The translations under genes were made by a program, and so were the position numbers. A DNA stretch of 64,000 bases from Klebsormidium nitens (Eukaryota > Streptophyta > Klebsormidiophyceae > Klebsormidiales > Klebsormidiaceae), in contig DF237034.1 in assembly GCA_000708835.1 (NCBI GenBank), forward strand, positions 1-64,000, read 5' to 3'. The notes below the pieces were generated by a model. That model made no database searches. It was not told the DNA's origin and saw only the letters and a program-made list of their open reading frames with translations. Each line of letters opens with the position of its first letter. The first letter of the stretch is position 1. Shown here piece after piece: positions 31,666 through 47,202 of this stretch.

Positions 31666-33014
31666 GTAGCTGGCTGTAGCCAATGGAGGTGATCAGTGCT
31701 TCAACATATGCATGTGCATTGACAATGAGGGTGCTCGGCAACTGCTTGGTGCAGTTGCATGAGAAGGAAACTGCTGCATTGCGAGTTCCTGCGGGACTAG
31801 GATGACGGACTACCTGCGCCTCAAGCCTTGTATCCTATATGTGTGTTGGGGCCATGCTGCAGCTGAACGCTGCGGCTGGCCAGCATGGGCGACGTGCTGT
31901 CTACTGCGCCGTCTGATCAGATGGCTCAGCTTGCAGTATTCAGTCCGTGCATAATGCAATTCTGGTACCAAATCCCAGCGTGACATCAGCCGGCTCTGAC
32001 GTAGCGGTGCTCGTAGCAGGGCTTACGTCAGCGGTTTGCTTTAACTGGGTTAGGTGTGGTAGGTACCTACATGGCGCCGGTCCTAACCCACCTCAGGCCC
32101 AGCCTCCCAGGCCCAGGCCCAGAGGCCCAGGGCCCCAGGCCCAGGGCCCAGCTGGTAGACCCTACGAACCCACAACCTTCAAATTTACCCGGGCACGATC
32201 GCCGCGGTCGCGTGAAATTTCACTCAGTGAAATTTTGCCGCACCGTAGACTGCCGACACTTGGCAGAATTCAGGCAGGTTGTTCGCGAATCCAGTCTGCG
32301 TTTCAGACCTGTAAGAACTGCCCCTGTCCCCCGGTCAACTTGGTCATACCATAACAGGCCTGTATTTGGCGACAAGTCCGCCCGGTGTGTTCAGTGAACC
32401 TTGGGGTCGACCGAGCACTCCTCTAGGCTTTAGAAGTCCCCGGTAGAGACCTTAGCTTGTGAACCTTACCGGGCGGACTTGGGGCCAAAAACAGGCCTGC
32501 AATGGTCTGACTGCCTCACCCGGGGGACAGGACATTTCTCACAGGTCTGAAACGCAGACTGGATTCTGAGACAACCTGCCTGAATTCTGCTAAGTGTCGG
32601 CAGTCTACGGTGCGACAAAATTTCACTGAGTGAAATCGCGCTGCTCTGCCCGGGTCAATTTTGAAGGTTGTGGGTTCGTAGGGTCTACCGGCCCAGCTGG
32701 GGTTTCTCGCAGGTCTGCGCTGTACAAATAATACAATCACCATTGGCATTGGCATCGATATCGTCTCCGCCAAAGCTAGTCCTAGGCCTGTGATATGGCG
32801 GCCTTTCAAAAGGACAGGTGCTTCCAGCTTGAATTGGCACTCTACACGTGCTGTCCATAGCTCCTGCTTGTAATTGTCTCAGCAGCACGACTTTGTCCCT
32901 AGAAGACTTAGAAGAAGCGGCCCGTCAGCTGGAGCGCTCATGTTGCTTTGTAGTGAGCAATGTGATAAACCGCAGCTTTGCTTTGCCCCTTTTGGAGCAC
33001 CGGCTGCCGCCAGG
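31666..33014. other. Divergent intergenic region carrying a foldback element
   Basis: This is the shared upstream region of the dehydrogenase (-) and carboxypeptidase (+) genes. It includes a GGCCCA-rich low-complexity run (about 32094-32150) and the large inverted repeat described separately. No coding gene is supported. Confidence 0.5.
32143..32700. mobile_element. Foldback inverted-repeat element
   Basis: The left arm (about 32143-32385) is the imperfect reverse complement of the right arm (about 32468-32700), with a spacer of about 80 bases. Matching blocks include TAGACCCTACGAACCCACAA against its complement near 32675-32695, TGCCGACACTTGGCAGAATT against the block near 32580-32605, CAGTCTGCGTTTCAGACCTG against 32542-32565, and GACAAGTCCGCCCGGT against 32468-32485. 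It encodes no recognisable transposase. It resembles a foldback or MITE-type non-autonomous element. Target-site duplications were not identified. Confidence 0.75.
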
Positions 33015-36000
33015 ATGCGCCGCTGGTTGCTGCTTGGCTTTCTGTCTGCTTGCCTCTGTGTTGGAGAAGTTCTTGGCAGCAGCTATGAGGCCTCCGCTCG
33101 CGCAGGTGAGAAATTGCATCTAGGCTTTTCCCCCACTGCAAGGGGGAAAGAATCACAGAGGGTTTCGGCTGTATGTGTTCCTAAAGCGATTCAGCTTGGC
33201 CGGCGGTTATGAGATTCGAAGGTGGCCGCCTTGTAGGGGGCTTGTTGAAGCTGCTGGTACAATTGGAAGGCAATGATCCGATGGAGACACTCACACCGAT
33301 CAAACTATCATAGTCAGCGAAAGGAAGCGTGTTTGGTGTGCCTCTTCACCTTGGGCATTTCTCACTGCTTCTGTTTTCTGCCCTCCTTCCAGAGGTCGCT
33401 GGCTTGCTCACGCCTTTCGGCAGCAGGGCTGCCGCTAAAAGAGGCGACCAGCGGCGGCGGCAGCTGTTGGCGGACTGGAACAAAGTGACCGCGGAAGAGT
33501 ATCCTCTACAGCGGGCATGAACGAATGGTCCTACCATTCAGATGATGGAATGCTGCTCGTTGTGTGCATTTCTTCATTCTTGGACTGCCATCCCTTTCCT
33601 TGACTCCTGGCCCCCCCCATCAGCTCATTGGTGGACCTTCTGAAGCAAGGTGACGCTGGCATTCGCCCCGACAAGGTGGACCAGGTGGAGGTGGGGAATG
33701 TGCTGCTGGACGCTCCGCGCTACCACAGCAATAAGGAGCTGCAGGAGTACCTGCACGGCTTTGTGCGCCGCTGCGGCCATGTGGCCAGCCTGGAGCAGTT
33801 CGGCAACAGCACGCTGGGCACCCCGCTGGTGAGGGCGTTGATCAGGATATGTCACGGGAGAAGCGCTTGAAGGATTCTAGACACGAATCCAGTGTGTCTA
33901 GCTTTGACTTGGTGACACGTCCAGGCTGACAAGTGGCAGCTGCTCACGGTGGCCGTGTCCGATGCAGTGGGCCCTTGAGATCTCCGATCATCCGGGGGTG
34001 GAAGAACCAGAGCCAGCATTCAAGGTAAGAACTGTATGGCCGCTTATGATGGGTTGGTTATGCTGCGACGAGACTTTCAATTCGTAAGTGCATGTAGGAG
34101 TCCTGTCAAGAGCCCCAGCAAGATGGAAGCCCAGCTTCAGCTTGAGTTTCTGTGTCCTCCGCTTTTCGCACACCTGTCTTACTGGCCTTACTCCTGGGTG
34201 CAGTTTGTGGGCAATATGCACGGCGACGAGCCTACCGGACGGGAGCTGGTGCTCTTCCTAGCGGAGTGGCTGTGCGCAAATCACAAGGTGGACCCGCAGG
34301 TAGGCCTCAAGCGCTTCTGCTGGAAAATGTTTTGGATCTTTCCTTCCAAGTTGATAGCGTGGTCCTTTCATGATCTGTCTATGCGCTCTATGACGCGGAG
34401 GGCATCCAGAGTGCGACATGTCACTGTGTCACGAGCTGCTGTCTTGGATATGACGTCGTGATGAGCGATACCATGTATCTACTCTCTAAGGGCCTGTCTG
34501 CAGGCTAAGCGCATAGTGGAGCGGCTGCACCTGTATCTGGTGCCCAGCCTCAACCCGGACGGCTTTGCCCGGCGCCAGCGCGGCAACCCCAACGGCATTG
34601 ACCTCAACCGCGACTTCCCCGACCAGTTCTTCACCAACAACAACGACCTTGCGCATCGCCAGGCCGAGACGCAGGCGCTTATGAACTGGACTCTCAGCCA
34701 CACCTTCACAGCAGGGGCCAGCCTGCACGAGGTGAGGTTGTGATTTCGGCCACCAGTTTGTGCTGCTGCAAGGAGGCCCCTGCCTTGGCAACCCTTCCTT
34801 GGGCGTAACGAAGGCCTGGTCGCTTATGTGCGGGTGCTACCAAAAGTCTGGTGGATTGATTCTTCAGTGGTGCTGCGCGCAGGGTGCTGTGGTGGCCAAC
34901 TACCCCTGGGATGGCTCAACCGACCAAGGGTGAGTGCCCGGGCCTTGCAGCGAGAACACCCTGTGTTGATTTTGACGCAGGAGGGGCGTTGTCGCTTTTC
35001 TCCTTGGGTTGACCATTCTCTCTGCTTGGGTGCGTTGATGGCAGGTGGTGCACGCAGCCGTTTGCTCATAAGGCTCGACTTTACTCGCAGCACGCACTAC
35101 GCAGAGGCCCCCGATGACACCGCATTTCGCCACCTGGCGAGCGCATATGCTCAAGGGCACGCACACATGTGGAACAGCTCTGAGTTCAAGGGAGGCATAA
35201 CCAACGGGGCAGCCTGGTTAGCCGTCGCACTCCCTGTGCATCCGCTTGTAGACTGCTGGAAGGTCACAATTGCCTAGAGAGGAGCACTTAACCCAATCAG
35301 CTATGCAGCATCTCTCGGACATTTCCATCAGGAGAGAGTGACTTGACGTCAGGTCGTCCGAGGTCGCCTTCGCTTGACGTAAGAGCGTGTGGCTGCAGGT
35401 ATCCGCTGTACGGTGGCATGCAGGACTGGAACTACCTCCATGGGGGCTGCCTAGACATCACCATCGAGGTCAACGAGAACAAGTGGCCCCCGCCGGAACA
35501 GGTGACGGCCCTTCGACTACGCTTCCCACGAGTCCCCCTCCATGCTTCGTTCTGAATCCCGCACCTGGATCCGAGATCTGTCCTGGTGTTCGGTTCCAAC
35601 GTTTGCCGCTTGCCTGACTGCCGCTCCCGGCGCACTGCAGCTGCCGTCCCTGTGGGCGGAGCACAAGGGCGCCATGCTGGCCGTCCTGGACATGCTGGTC
35701 AAGGTGAGCACACGCCGAGCGGCACGTGCCTCGCCAATGTAAAACCCGCATGTCCTGCTGGCTCTCGACTCGTTCGCTTGTAAACCCGATGAACACTGCC
35801 AGCGCGAGGTCGGGTGCCCTCTTATTCGTGCTTGCGGGAATGGCTTTTTAGGCCTTGCTCTTGCTCTTGTGCAGTCGGGATTGCATGGGACGGTGATCTC
35901 TTCCGAGGACAAGCGGCCGCTGCTTGCGCAAATCGACGTTGAGGGTGCGGGCCGCCCGGTGAGTATTCGGCTGGGAGATAGACGGGCCTGCCATGGTCAG

Positions 36001-37657
36001 CAACGCGCACAATGAAAAGGACTCAGACCTTCCTGACAGCAGCTTTGGTGAAACTGGAGATGCTTGAGCAGACATTGAGTCCATGCCCGTTTATCCTTTT
36101 TGTCATACTGGCTCCTTTGGGTGAGCATCGAGATTTGAAGAGGAGGACAGCGGCCTAAGATGCATGGCAGTCTTTTGGAACATCTCACTCAAGGTGGTTG
36201 AATGGAACCCATGGCCAACGCAATCTTGCATCCTTACTACCCAAGTACCCTACTTAGCGAGGCTTCAAGAGCTCCCTCCATGATAAATGAGGAGTCTTTG
36301 ATGCTCTCGCCAGCCTGGCCTGTGCTTCTTTTGAGATGCCGCCTCTTGACTTGTGCAGGTGCGGACGCGGGCGCTTTTGGGCGACTACCACCGTGTCCTT
36401 GCACCTGGCACTTACATCGTCCACGTGTCAGCCCCAGGGTTCAAGAACGAGACGGCTACAGTCATCATTGATGCGGACGCCCCCAGAGTGCTAGACTTTC
36501 GGCTGACAGCCTCCCCTGCAGGGACGCCCAGCAGACGCAGTGAGGGGGGTGCGTTTGTGGAGGGGGCCGACGGGGAGGGGCCTTTGAATGTGGGCAGCAG
36601 GGTCGGGGGCCGAAATGTGACGCAGCCGCTGCTTGGGAAGGACAATGCGACGTGGGGCGTGGCGGCGGGTCAAGAGGAACGGAGTGTGCGGGCGCTGTCC
36701 CCAGCAGACACGACGGCCGGGGATCGCAGCCTTGCACGGCCGCAGGCAAGGGTGGGAGCGGAAGGGGGCCGGTGGGATGCCGGGGGGGAACTAGAGGAGG
36801 GGCGCGGGGTTAAGCTGCCCCAGGTACGAGAAGCAGACGCGGTGATGACGAAGGGGGAGTGGGGGAGCGAAGGGCAGGTTGGAGGGCAGGAGAGGCAGGA
36901 AGAGGCGTTGACACAGGCCCGGCTACGAGGGGCGCAGGGGCAGCGGGGGATCAGCCTGGAGGAAGGGCGGGGGCGAAGCGGGGACGGGGAGGAGGACGCA
37001 GAAGACGAGGACGAAGGCGGGCAGCGCCGGGCGGTGCCGCGGGACAGGCTGGGGGCAGCAAAGGGCGCGTTCGACGCCAAGGACGACCGGAAGCGTACGG
37101 GCGACTTCGGGCAGAACGCAGCGTGGGTAGACACGGGGGGAGGGGAACGGGAGGTGGTGGCCGGCGCCAAGAGGGCGGCAGAGCGGAAGCGGGTGGAGTG
37201 GGGGGTGGGTGGGCGGGAGAACGTGGGCGGGGGGGACGGCCTGGACGAGCGGTTCCGGGAAGCAGGCAACGGAGGGAGGCTCGAGGCCCTGGGAGGAGTG
37301 GACACAGCCGAAAGTCGGGACCCGAGGATAGGGGGTGCAGGCGCCGGAGACCTAGATCCAAATGGGGACGAGATCTTCGTAGGCAAATCGGACGGCGAGA
37401 GGCCGTTCATTCCAAGAACAGGGACGTTCCCTGACTCCCCAGGCAACGAGCAGCGGACTCTAGATTCATACTATGCGGAGGGGCGGTCGACGTGGCACCA
37501 TCTGACGATGGCCATGGCGGTTGTCTTTACATTCATGTTGCTCATACTCTGGAGTTGGCTGCGGGGGAGAAGGACGAGAAGCTACATGGTGCGCGGCCGG
37601 CCTGCGCGAATTGCGCGAGTCCCACAGATAGGCGGTCCGGGTCTCTTTCGGGACTGA
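33015..37657 (+). CDS. Carboxypeptidase D/SOL1-like type I membrane metallocarboxypeptidase
   Basis: Twelve exons give 834 aa in phase: 33015-33105, 33393-33498, 33624-33828, 33968-34024, 34204-34299, 34504-34731, 34883-34929, 35091-35216, 35399-35501, 35641-35703, 35875-35958, 36359-37657. A cleavable signal peptide starts at MRRWLLLGFLSACLCVG. The M14 domain has the zinc motif HxxE in VGNMHGDEPTGRE (His159, Glu162), LVPSLNPDGF, IDLNRDFPDQF, a third zinc His in AGASLHEG (His260), GGMQDWNYLHGGC, and catalytic Glu342 in CLDITIEVNENKWPP. A transthyretin-like domain follows (TYIVHVSAPGFKNETATVII). Then comes a roughly 300-residue Gly/Glu/Arg-rich region, a membrane helix (TMAMAVVFTFMLLILWSWL) and a short basic tail. 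The family removes C-terminal basic residues from secretory-pathway peptides; plant SOL1 is the closest named relative. Unusual: Glu follows the third zinc His where Gly is usual. Confidence 0.9.
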
Positions 37658-38049
37658 GCTCTTACAGGTGACCTGGCAACTTACATACAGATATCACTGG
37701 CCGTGTACTCTACTTGAATATTATCATCTTGGTTTCAATGTTCTTGCACCTGTTAGCGTTCCGTAGTGCGTCTGTGCTTGATAAACAGATTCAGCAACGT
37801 TTACAGAGTTGTCTGCTTGGCTAAGCAATTCAGAATGGCGGCGCACGCGAATTACGTCCAGACGTATGCAGCCAGCGCCGACCAAGTTCATGGTCAATCC
37901 AAATATTGCGCCTGCGTCCGGGCAGGCTAGCCCGCGTTGAAGCTCGACATATGCAATATACTATTCCTCAGTGACCGTCTACCTTAATTGCATCCGATGT
38001 ACTCCCTATGTCTCATGGTAGGATCGAACTTATACGAGCCTGAGGAGCA

Positions 38050-38130
38050 TCACTATCCCGGGTCTGCCGGAGACCGTGCTCATGCATGGCTCCAACGTGG
38101 CTAAGGGCGTTACAATCAATGAGTTAAGTT
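38050..38130 (+). repeat. Dispersed repeat, copy 1
   Basis: About 80 bases centred on CCGGGTCTGCCGGAGACCG are repeated, diverged, at 44271-44352. Shared blocks run in the same order: CCGGGTCTGCCGGAGACCG, ATGGCTC, GGCTAAGGG or GGCCAAGGG, AATGAG or AATTGAG, and GTTACC. Confidence 0.65.
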
Positions 38131-38302
38131 ACCATCATTGTGGAGCAAACAATTACATAGCCGCTGAGCAAACTGGCAATATGTCTCGCACGTTGGGCAG
38201 CCTAGTCCTGCGTAGTTGCTGCACACGTTCATGCATCGCGAACTAGCTCTGCATGTCTGAACTCGAGGAAAAGGGCTTCGGGCGGCCGAGATGTCGGCTG
38301 TG

Positions 38303-38322
38303 CAATGATATATATATCATTG
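38303..38322. repeat. Perfect 20-base AT palindrome
   Basis: CAATGATATATATATCATTG equals its own reverse complement. It lies in the convergent intergenic region. It may be chance in AT-rich DNA or part of a 3' processing or hairpin structure. Confidence 0.7.
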
Positions 38323-38629
38323 TTTTCCGACAGGCCTGCACCCATATCCCCTTCATGATGCACTTCATTACATGCAACAGCCAACTCTGTGTACAGAGAA
38401 TGATTGGTTGCAAAAGAGTCAACCATTATTTCTGGCCTTTCTGCCACACATTTAGTCCTTTGCGAATATAACACCTTCATACTTCAGAGAATAGCAGCCT
38501 GAAGGTCACCTGCATCGCGACTTGCTTTGCTGACCGGTCCTGGCTGCGGGCATGTTGTGTTGTGCTGAGATTTGCATTTACTTCACAACCTGGGGCTTCA
38601 AGGCGTTTTACGGTTGGTTTGACGGCACC

Positions 38630-42651
<4,022 letters not shown>

Positions 42652-43382
42652 GTGTCATGATGCGACCGAGGATCCTCTTGCACCTGTGAGCGAGAACTAG
42701 GCTCTCGATCCTCTACGCCTTCACCTTTCTGTCTTGCAACCTGCGAAATGAACTTAACAGTTACAGTTACCGTTGTCTCTTTAACACCATTACCGTGCAC
42801 TACTGCTAGTAATAGTATAGCCTCAGAATACCTAGCCTATAGGGACCATACCGTACTTCTCCGCAGCCATTGCTGGCCGGTGCCAGTGGCGCTTTGACCT
42901 GGCCTCAGACACATTCCAAGGCAATATGTACTTGCATGGCAGTGCATGGCATTGGTAGATTGTGGGGTGAGGCCAAGGCCAGCCGGACAGCCGAAGGCTC
43001 GTGGGGGCTCAGCACAGACAAGGCCAGCACAGCAGCACACATGGTTGAGGAGTCGACAAGAAGGAATAGTACGAATAGTAGGTATTAGGAGAGCGTGCTG
43101 ATTCTCTCGTTGTACCGGATTCCCTTTTTGAGAGAGAAAGCAAGAGCTGGGGATGAGGTTCTGGTCAAGGTGACACTAGCATTGGGGCTGGTAACATTAC
43201 TCTCGCTGAAAAGTAATAGCTGCGGCTTCGTGCCAGTGAGTCGCTGTGCCCAACAACAGCGGTGTGGTTTGTCTGCGAGCACAGCATGCTGTTCTTGTCT
43301 GCCAATAGGAGTCGTGTGCTGGGTCGAGGATGTGCAAGCTCTAAATAGTGCCGGGGAAGGTTCGTGTAGCCCCTTACAAAAC
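42652..43382. other. Divergent promoter region
   Basis: About 730 bases separate the start of the aminotransferase (-) from that of ribosomal protein uL30m (+). The open frame continuing upstream of 43383 has no conservation I recognise and is probably 5' UTR or intron. Confidence 0.5.
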
Positions 43383-43676
43383 ATGAAAGCTGCTTATTCT
43401 TCTCGATTGCTGGTTACATTGAAACGCAGCTTTGCAGGCAATCAGGCAGAAGTCTGTGATACCTTGAAAGCTTTAGGTCTCAAAGGGAAGATCAATCAGA
43501 CAGTAGAGAAGCAGAATACAGCCTCTATTCGAGGGATGATTGCCAAAGTGAAGAGACTTGTGGAAGTAGAGACTTTTGAGATGCATCAGCACCGCCTTGC
43601 AGAAGAAGCACATCAAAAGGCCCCTCAGCCTCCTTTCATTGTGGAGCATGGCACAGGTCCTAAGCAGGCCAACTGA
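43383..43676 (+). CDS. Mitochondrial-type large-subunit ribosomal protein uL30
   Basis: A single 97-codon exon starts MKAAYSSRLLVTLKRSFAGN. It contains the uL30 signature LKALGLKGKINQTVEKQN followed by TASIRGMIAKVKRLVEVETF. Bacterial-type L30 proteins are about 60 residues. The longer C-terminal tail and basic N terminus fit plant mitochondrial L30m. The protein would sit in the large subunit of the mitochondrial ribosome. The ATG at 43383 was chosen because the L30 fold starts a few residues later. The frame stays open upstream, so an in-frame upstream exon is possible. Confidence 0.85.
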   Translation: MKAAYSSRLLVTLKRSFAGNQAEVCDTLKALGLKGKINQTVEKQNTASIRGMIAKVKRLVEVETFEMHQHRLAEEAHQKAPQPPFIVEHGTGPKQAN

Positions 43677-44795
43677 TTAAGGTACAAATGTTGCTACCAA
43701 CTGATGCAGTACCGTAGCGGATGACAACTGGGGGAAAAAACCCCCTGGTAACCGACAAGAGTTTGGCAGATTAGAGGAATGCCATGGTTGGTACTCCCTA
43801 CAGATGCCCACCATCTCAGTTTGCGCAGTGCTGCAGGAAGCAGTTCTGATAGCCAGTGAATATCTTTCTCAACTTCTGGCCATTAAATCAATCACAAGTT
43901 CCGGTTGGCAGTTTAGTTGAAAGAGCTAATAGATGGCTGATAATGCTCGGTACGATGTATTGAAGAAAGATGGTGATTGACCTATAGATGCAAAAGACAG
44001 ATCTTTTTGGGGAAGCCTCAGGCCGCCCTGGTCATGGCGTCACAAAGAAGACCATCATTTTCCTGAGGATTTACATGGAAGCTTCAGGTGCAACATGACT
44101 AGCCGGATTATACAATCAAATGAAAGCAACGGTCAGCTGGTTTGTGCACATGCCTCGCAACTATGCAGTGGTGAATCATAAAACAATGCCCCTGGTTGGC
44201 AGATAATACAGCGCTGCATCTATACATGTTGATGATGTGGTGCAGTGAACTCCACGCGTAATGTCAACAAACTATACCGGGTCTGCCGGAGACCGGGGCT
44301 CCATGGCTCTAATGCGGCCAAGGGACAGCATTAATTTAATTGAGAAGTTACCGCTATGCATGAAGTGTTGAGTTGAATTCTCGACATGGCCTGATTGAAT
44401 CCGGTGTTAATGCAACTGCAACCGCGATGCACGCTAGTGAACCATGTATATGTAGTGCGTAAAACTTCTCTAATTAAGTACCGGCGCCCAAGTACACACT
44501 TTCAACTTACGTTTCTTGTCACTAGTGTCTCACCAATCCAATGACTGCAACCGTTAGCGAGGATTTGGACAGATACTAGATGAGCAAATTTAAAGTCATA
44601 TCAATGATGATGTCTTGCATCACTTGGGCCAATTGGCGAAGTCCTTTTCTATGAGTATATATGGGGTCTCCAAAGCTTTAACAAACCGGTTCACACCTTT
44701 TAACCTATACAAGGATGCGGAACGATTGTTTCTTTGCGACTTTTGTCAACCCTGCGAACAAGCGCATCTCGATCACAGGTGGTAACTCGATCCTT
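43677..44795. other. Convergent intergenic region
   Basis: This lies between uL30m (+) and the CBL gene (-). It is AT-rich and contains the second copy of the dispersed repeat. I see no gene. Confidence 0.5.
44271..44352 (+). repeat. Dispersed repeat, copy 2
   Basis: This copy shares CCGGGTCTGCCGGAGACCG and the following ordered blocks with 38050-38130. The copies lie about 6.2 kb apart in the same orientation, both in intergenic DNA between convergent genes. Confidence 0.65.
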
Positions 44796-46371
44796 CTACC
44801 GGCTACTTCTATCCACGTTGGGCCTCCTTGATGCATCTTGCCAATCATCTACTTTCGAGTTAAACACAAAGCTTGGGAACTGAGTGGATATGTCCTTCAA
44901 CTGTGGGAGTGTCATCTTGGAAAGGGTTGCTGGGTGATGCTTGACCATTTCTTGCCATTCAAGTTGATCAATCTTCCCATCTTTGTTGATGTCTGCCTCT
45001 TCAAAAGTTTGATCAACAATAGCGTCTATCTGCTCTTCATTTAGCTCAAGGCTCGTATTCTCTTGCATAAGCGACATCAACATCTCCTTGACCTCCGCCC
45101 ACTCAATATACCCCGTCTGCATGAGACGGCAAGAAATCTTGGTCAACTGGAGATTGTGAGAGTCCAGTTTCAGCCAAGATCGATTTGAAACATGTCGTTC
45201 CTTCACCCAGTTTATTGTCCTCACAAACACTAACACGATAAGAATGGTTGATTGCTTGGCGGCGTTGCTAGGCGGACCCGGGGAAATGCCATTTATGGTA
45301 AGATTTTGAGCAACAAGGCACTACTTAAAAGAGGCTGAAAGGAGATGAGCACTTACCTCGTGAAGGTCATACAGATGGTACGCAAAATCAATCTTCTGTT
45401 GGACTGGAGCGTTTGGATGGAAGATGCTTAAGGACCGAATGAAATCTCCAAACCCAATCACTCCGTTGTGCTCCATGTCAAACAGCTCAAACACCCGATC
45501 CGCAAAAATGTTCTGCACTGAAGCATTGCCAAACATGACCTCCTTGAACTCCTCCAAGTGAATAACCCCGTCGTCGGAGAGCGAGCTGCTGACCTGCAGA
45601 GACAACAACAATTCAGAGCGGAAAAGCAGTGTAAAGCAAGACAGATTTTGCACTGGCTTTCATATCTCACACGTGTCACTCTCAAGGTTAAGGAATCTGT
45701 CTGCACCAGATTGCTGTCCATGTGACTCACGAGCGGCTCAGAGCTCATTAAAGAGTGCTTGCCGCAATAATTTTGGAAGATGAATGTCTGCATGTTGTAC
45801 AAAGTTATTCAAAAATGACATGGCATCACCAAATTAGGCCCTGGAGATTCGGACCTCAACGGTTGCAGAGTAGCCTCCGTCAATATTGACTCACCTTTTT
45901 AAACAACTCATACAAGGCCTCTACTTCACTGATGGTAAAAGCAGTCTCACTTGCCAAAATCTGCAAGAAGCAGGTACTCAACAAGTTGCATCAGTGTATT
46001 AGATATCACTGGGGTGCCCCCTACATTTGCGGGTTTTTGTTTTAGCATGTACTGGGGGCAGCTCCTTACAGACCCAGCAAAGATGGACATTCACAACTCA
46101 GGACTGTGATTGGTCTTCTATCCACAATTTCTACAATAAGGGAATGGCCTGAGAAAAGGCCTTCTTGTCAACTCAAGAAACAATCACTAGGATCTGCATT
46201 CAACCCCTTTCTTCACATTTTCATTTACCAGAGCAATAGGCGGACGAAGTACTAGAAACTCCATTGTCAACCATTGGTCCTTACCTTGGGATCTTCATAT
46301 CCAGGCGGTCGCCTGTTCTCTTCTTGCAGATTAAAGCAATTACCCAAGATGGGCAAGCACGCCCAAGACAT
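44796..46371 (-). CDS. CBL: Calcineurin B-like (CBL) calcium sensor
   Basis: Four minus-strand exons (46371-46285, 45960-45895, 45593-45357, 45116-44796) give 236 aa in phase. CBL hallmarks occur in order: FTISEVEALYELFKK, SSSLSDDGVIHLEEFKE (atypical EF1), FDMEHNGVIGFGDFIRSL (EF2), QQKIDFAYHLYDLHETGYIE (EF3), EEADINKDGKIDQLEWQEM (EF4), and the C-terminal FPSF motif (210-213), whose Ser is the CIPK phosphorylation site in known CBLs. The protein would bind Ca2+ and recruit CIPK-type kinases. The N terminus MSWACLPILGNCF lacks the MGC myristoylation start of many CBLs but carries two cysteines. An extra tail of about 20 residues follows FPSF. Confidence 0.93.
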
Positions 46372-47202
46372 CCGGTGCATCAGGGTTACCACAAAGAGAT
46401 CTACAGGAAGTAATGCCACAAGGAGTACCTGAGATCCAGCAATTCTACAGTAGTGCCAATGCTGAAGGCTCCAGCGGTCCAGAAAGTCGTGTGCTCAGGC
46501 AGACAAGCTCTGTGCAGATCCCAGGGCCGGTTTGAATGGACCCTCGCGCACAGCATGAGTTGCTGCAGAGCCTGCATGTGAGACTTTGAAAGCCAAGTTC
46601 ACCGGACTGGCTAGCCAGCTAGTAGCTTCAAGCAAGCAGGGATCCCCATACTGCATGAAGCCGTATGGTCTATATAGGTAAGAGCCTTGGCAGAGACCCG
46701 AGAGCCAATATTCGATGAAGAACTGAATCCTGAGCCCAGAAGTACACATATAGTGTAGTACATCACTATCCGCCGGTTTTGGCATCAACCGGCATTGTCG
46801 TTTTACCAGCGATCTCGTTTGGAGACCATCTTTTCTTGTCGAACACGCCGCTTGCAAAGCGTCATTTACCGGTCTTACGCTCGTCATGGGAGAAGTCATG
46901 CATTGCAAATCACTTGCGAAAAAGACGCAAAACAATGCCATAAGCAGGAGAACCTGCAGAGGTTATACCTGCATCAGCACTCCACGAGCACCTTCTCTAC
47001 TGAAGTCTGGGGACTCGTGCAAGCACTTGGAAGTGGGAACATAGGTAGCAAACAAGACTCAATGACAAAAGCTCAGCCTCAGGGGTGGCAGCCTGGCGGC
47101 CTTGCAGGACGCTTTTGACCTTGTATTCAGTAAGAATAATCCCAGATTTGAAAGGTAAAGTAGCAATGGCTCTGGTTGTCTGACAGATACAGCGTAGATA
47201 AA
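46372..47202. other. Divergent promoter region
   Basis: About 830 bases lie between the starts of CBL (-) and the helicase (+). A 148-codon minus-strand open frame (46495-46941) begins with ATG but has no recognisable motif or splice partners. Confidence 0.5.

Larger units (their letters stand above)
37658..38629. other. Convergent intergenic region
   Basis: This lies between the ends of the carboxypeptidase gene (+) and the aminotransferase gene (-). It holds one copy of a dispersed repeat (38050-38130) and a perfect 20-base AT palindrome (38303-38322). No gene is supported. Confidence 0.5.

Noticed and set aside
32094-32150. GGCCCA-rich run as a possible minisatellite
   Set aside because: It is short and irregular; treated as low-complexity sequence beside the foldback element.
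36670-37446. Long antisense open frame over the carboxypeptidase stalk
   Set aside because: It is a shadow of GC-rich repetitive codons; Pro/Ser-rich low complexity only.
46495-46941. 148-codon minus-strand open frame upstream of CBL
   Set aside because: No family motif and no splice link to CBL; it lies in a promoter region and is likely chance.
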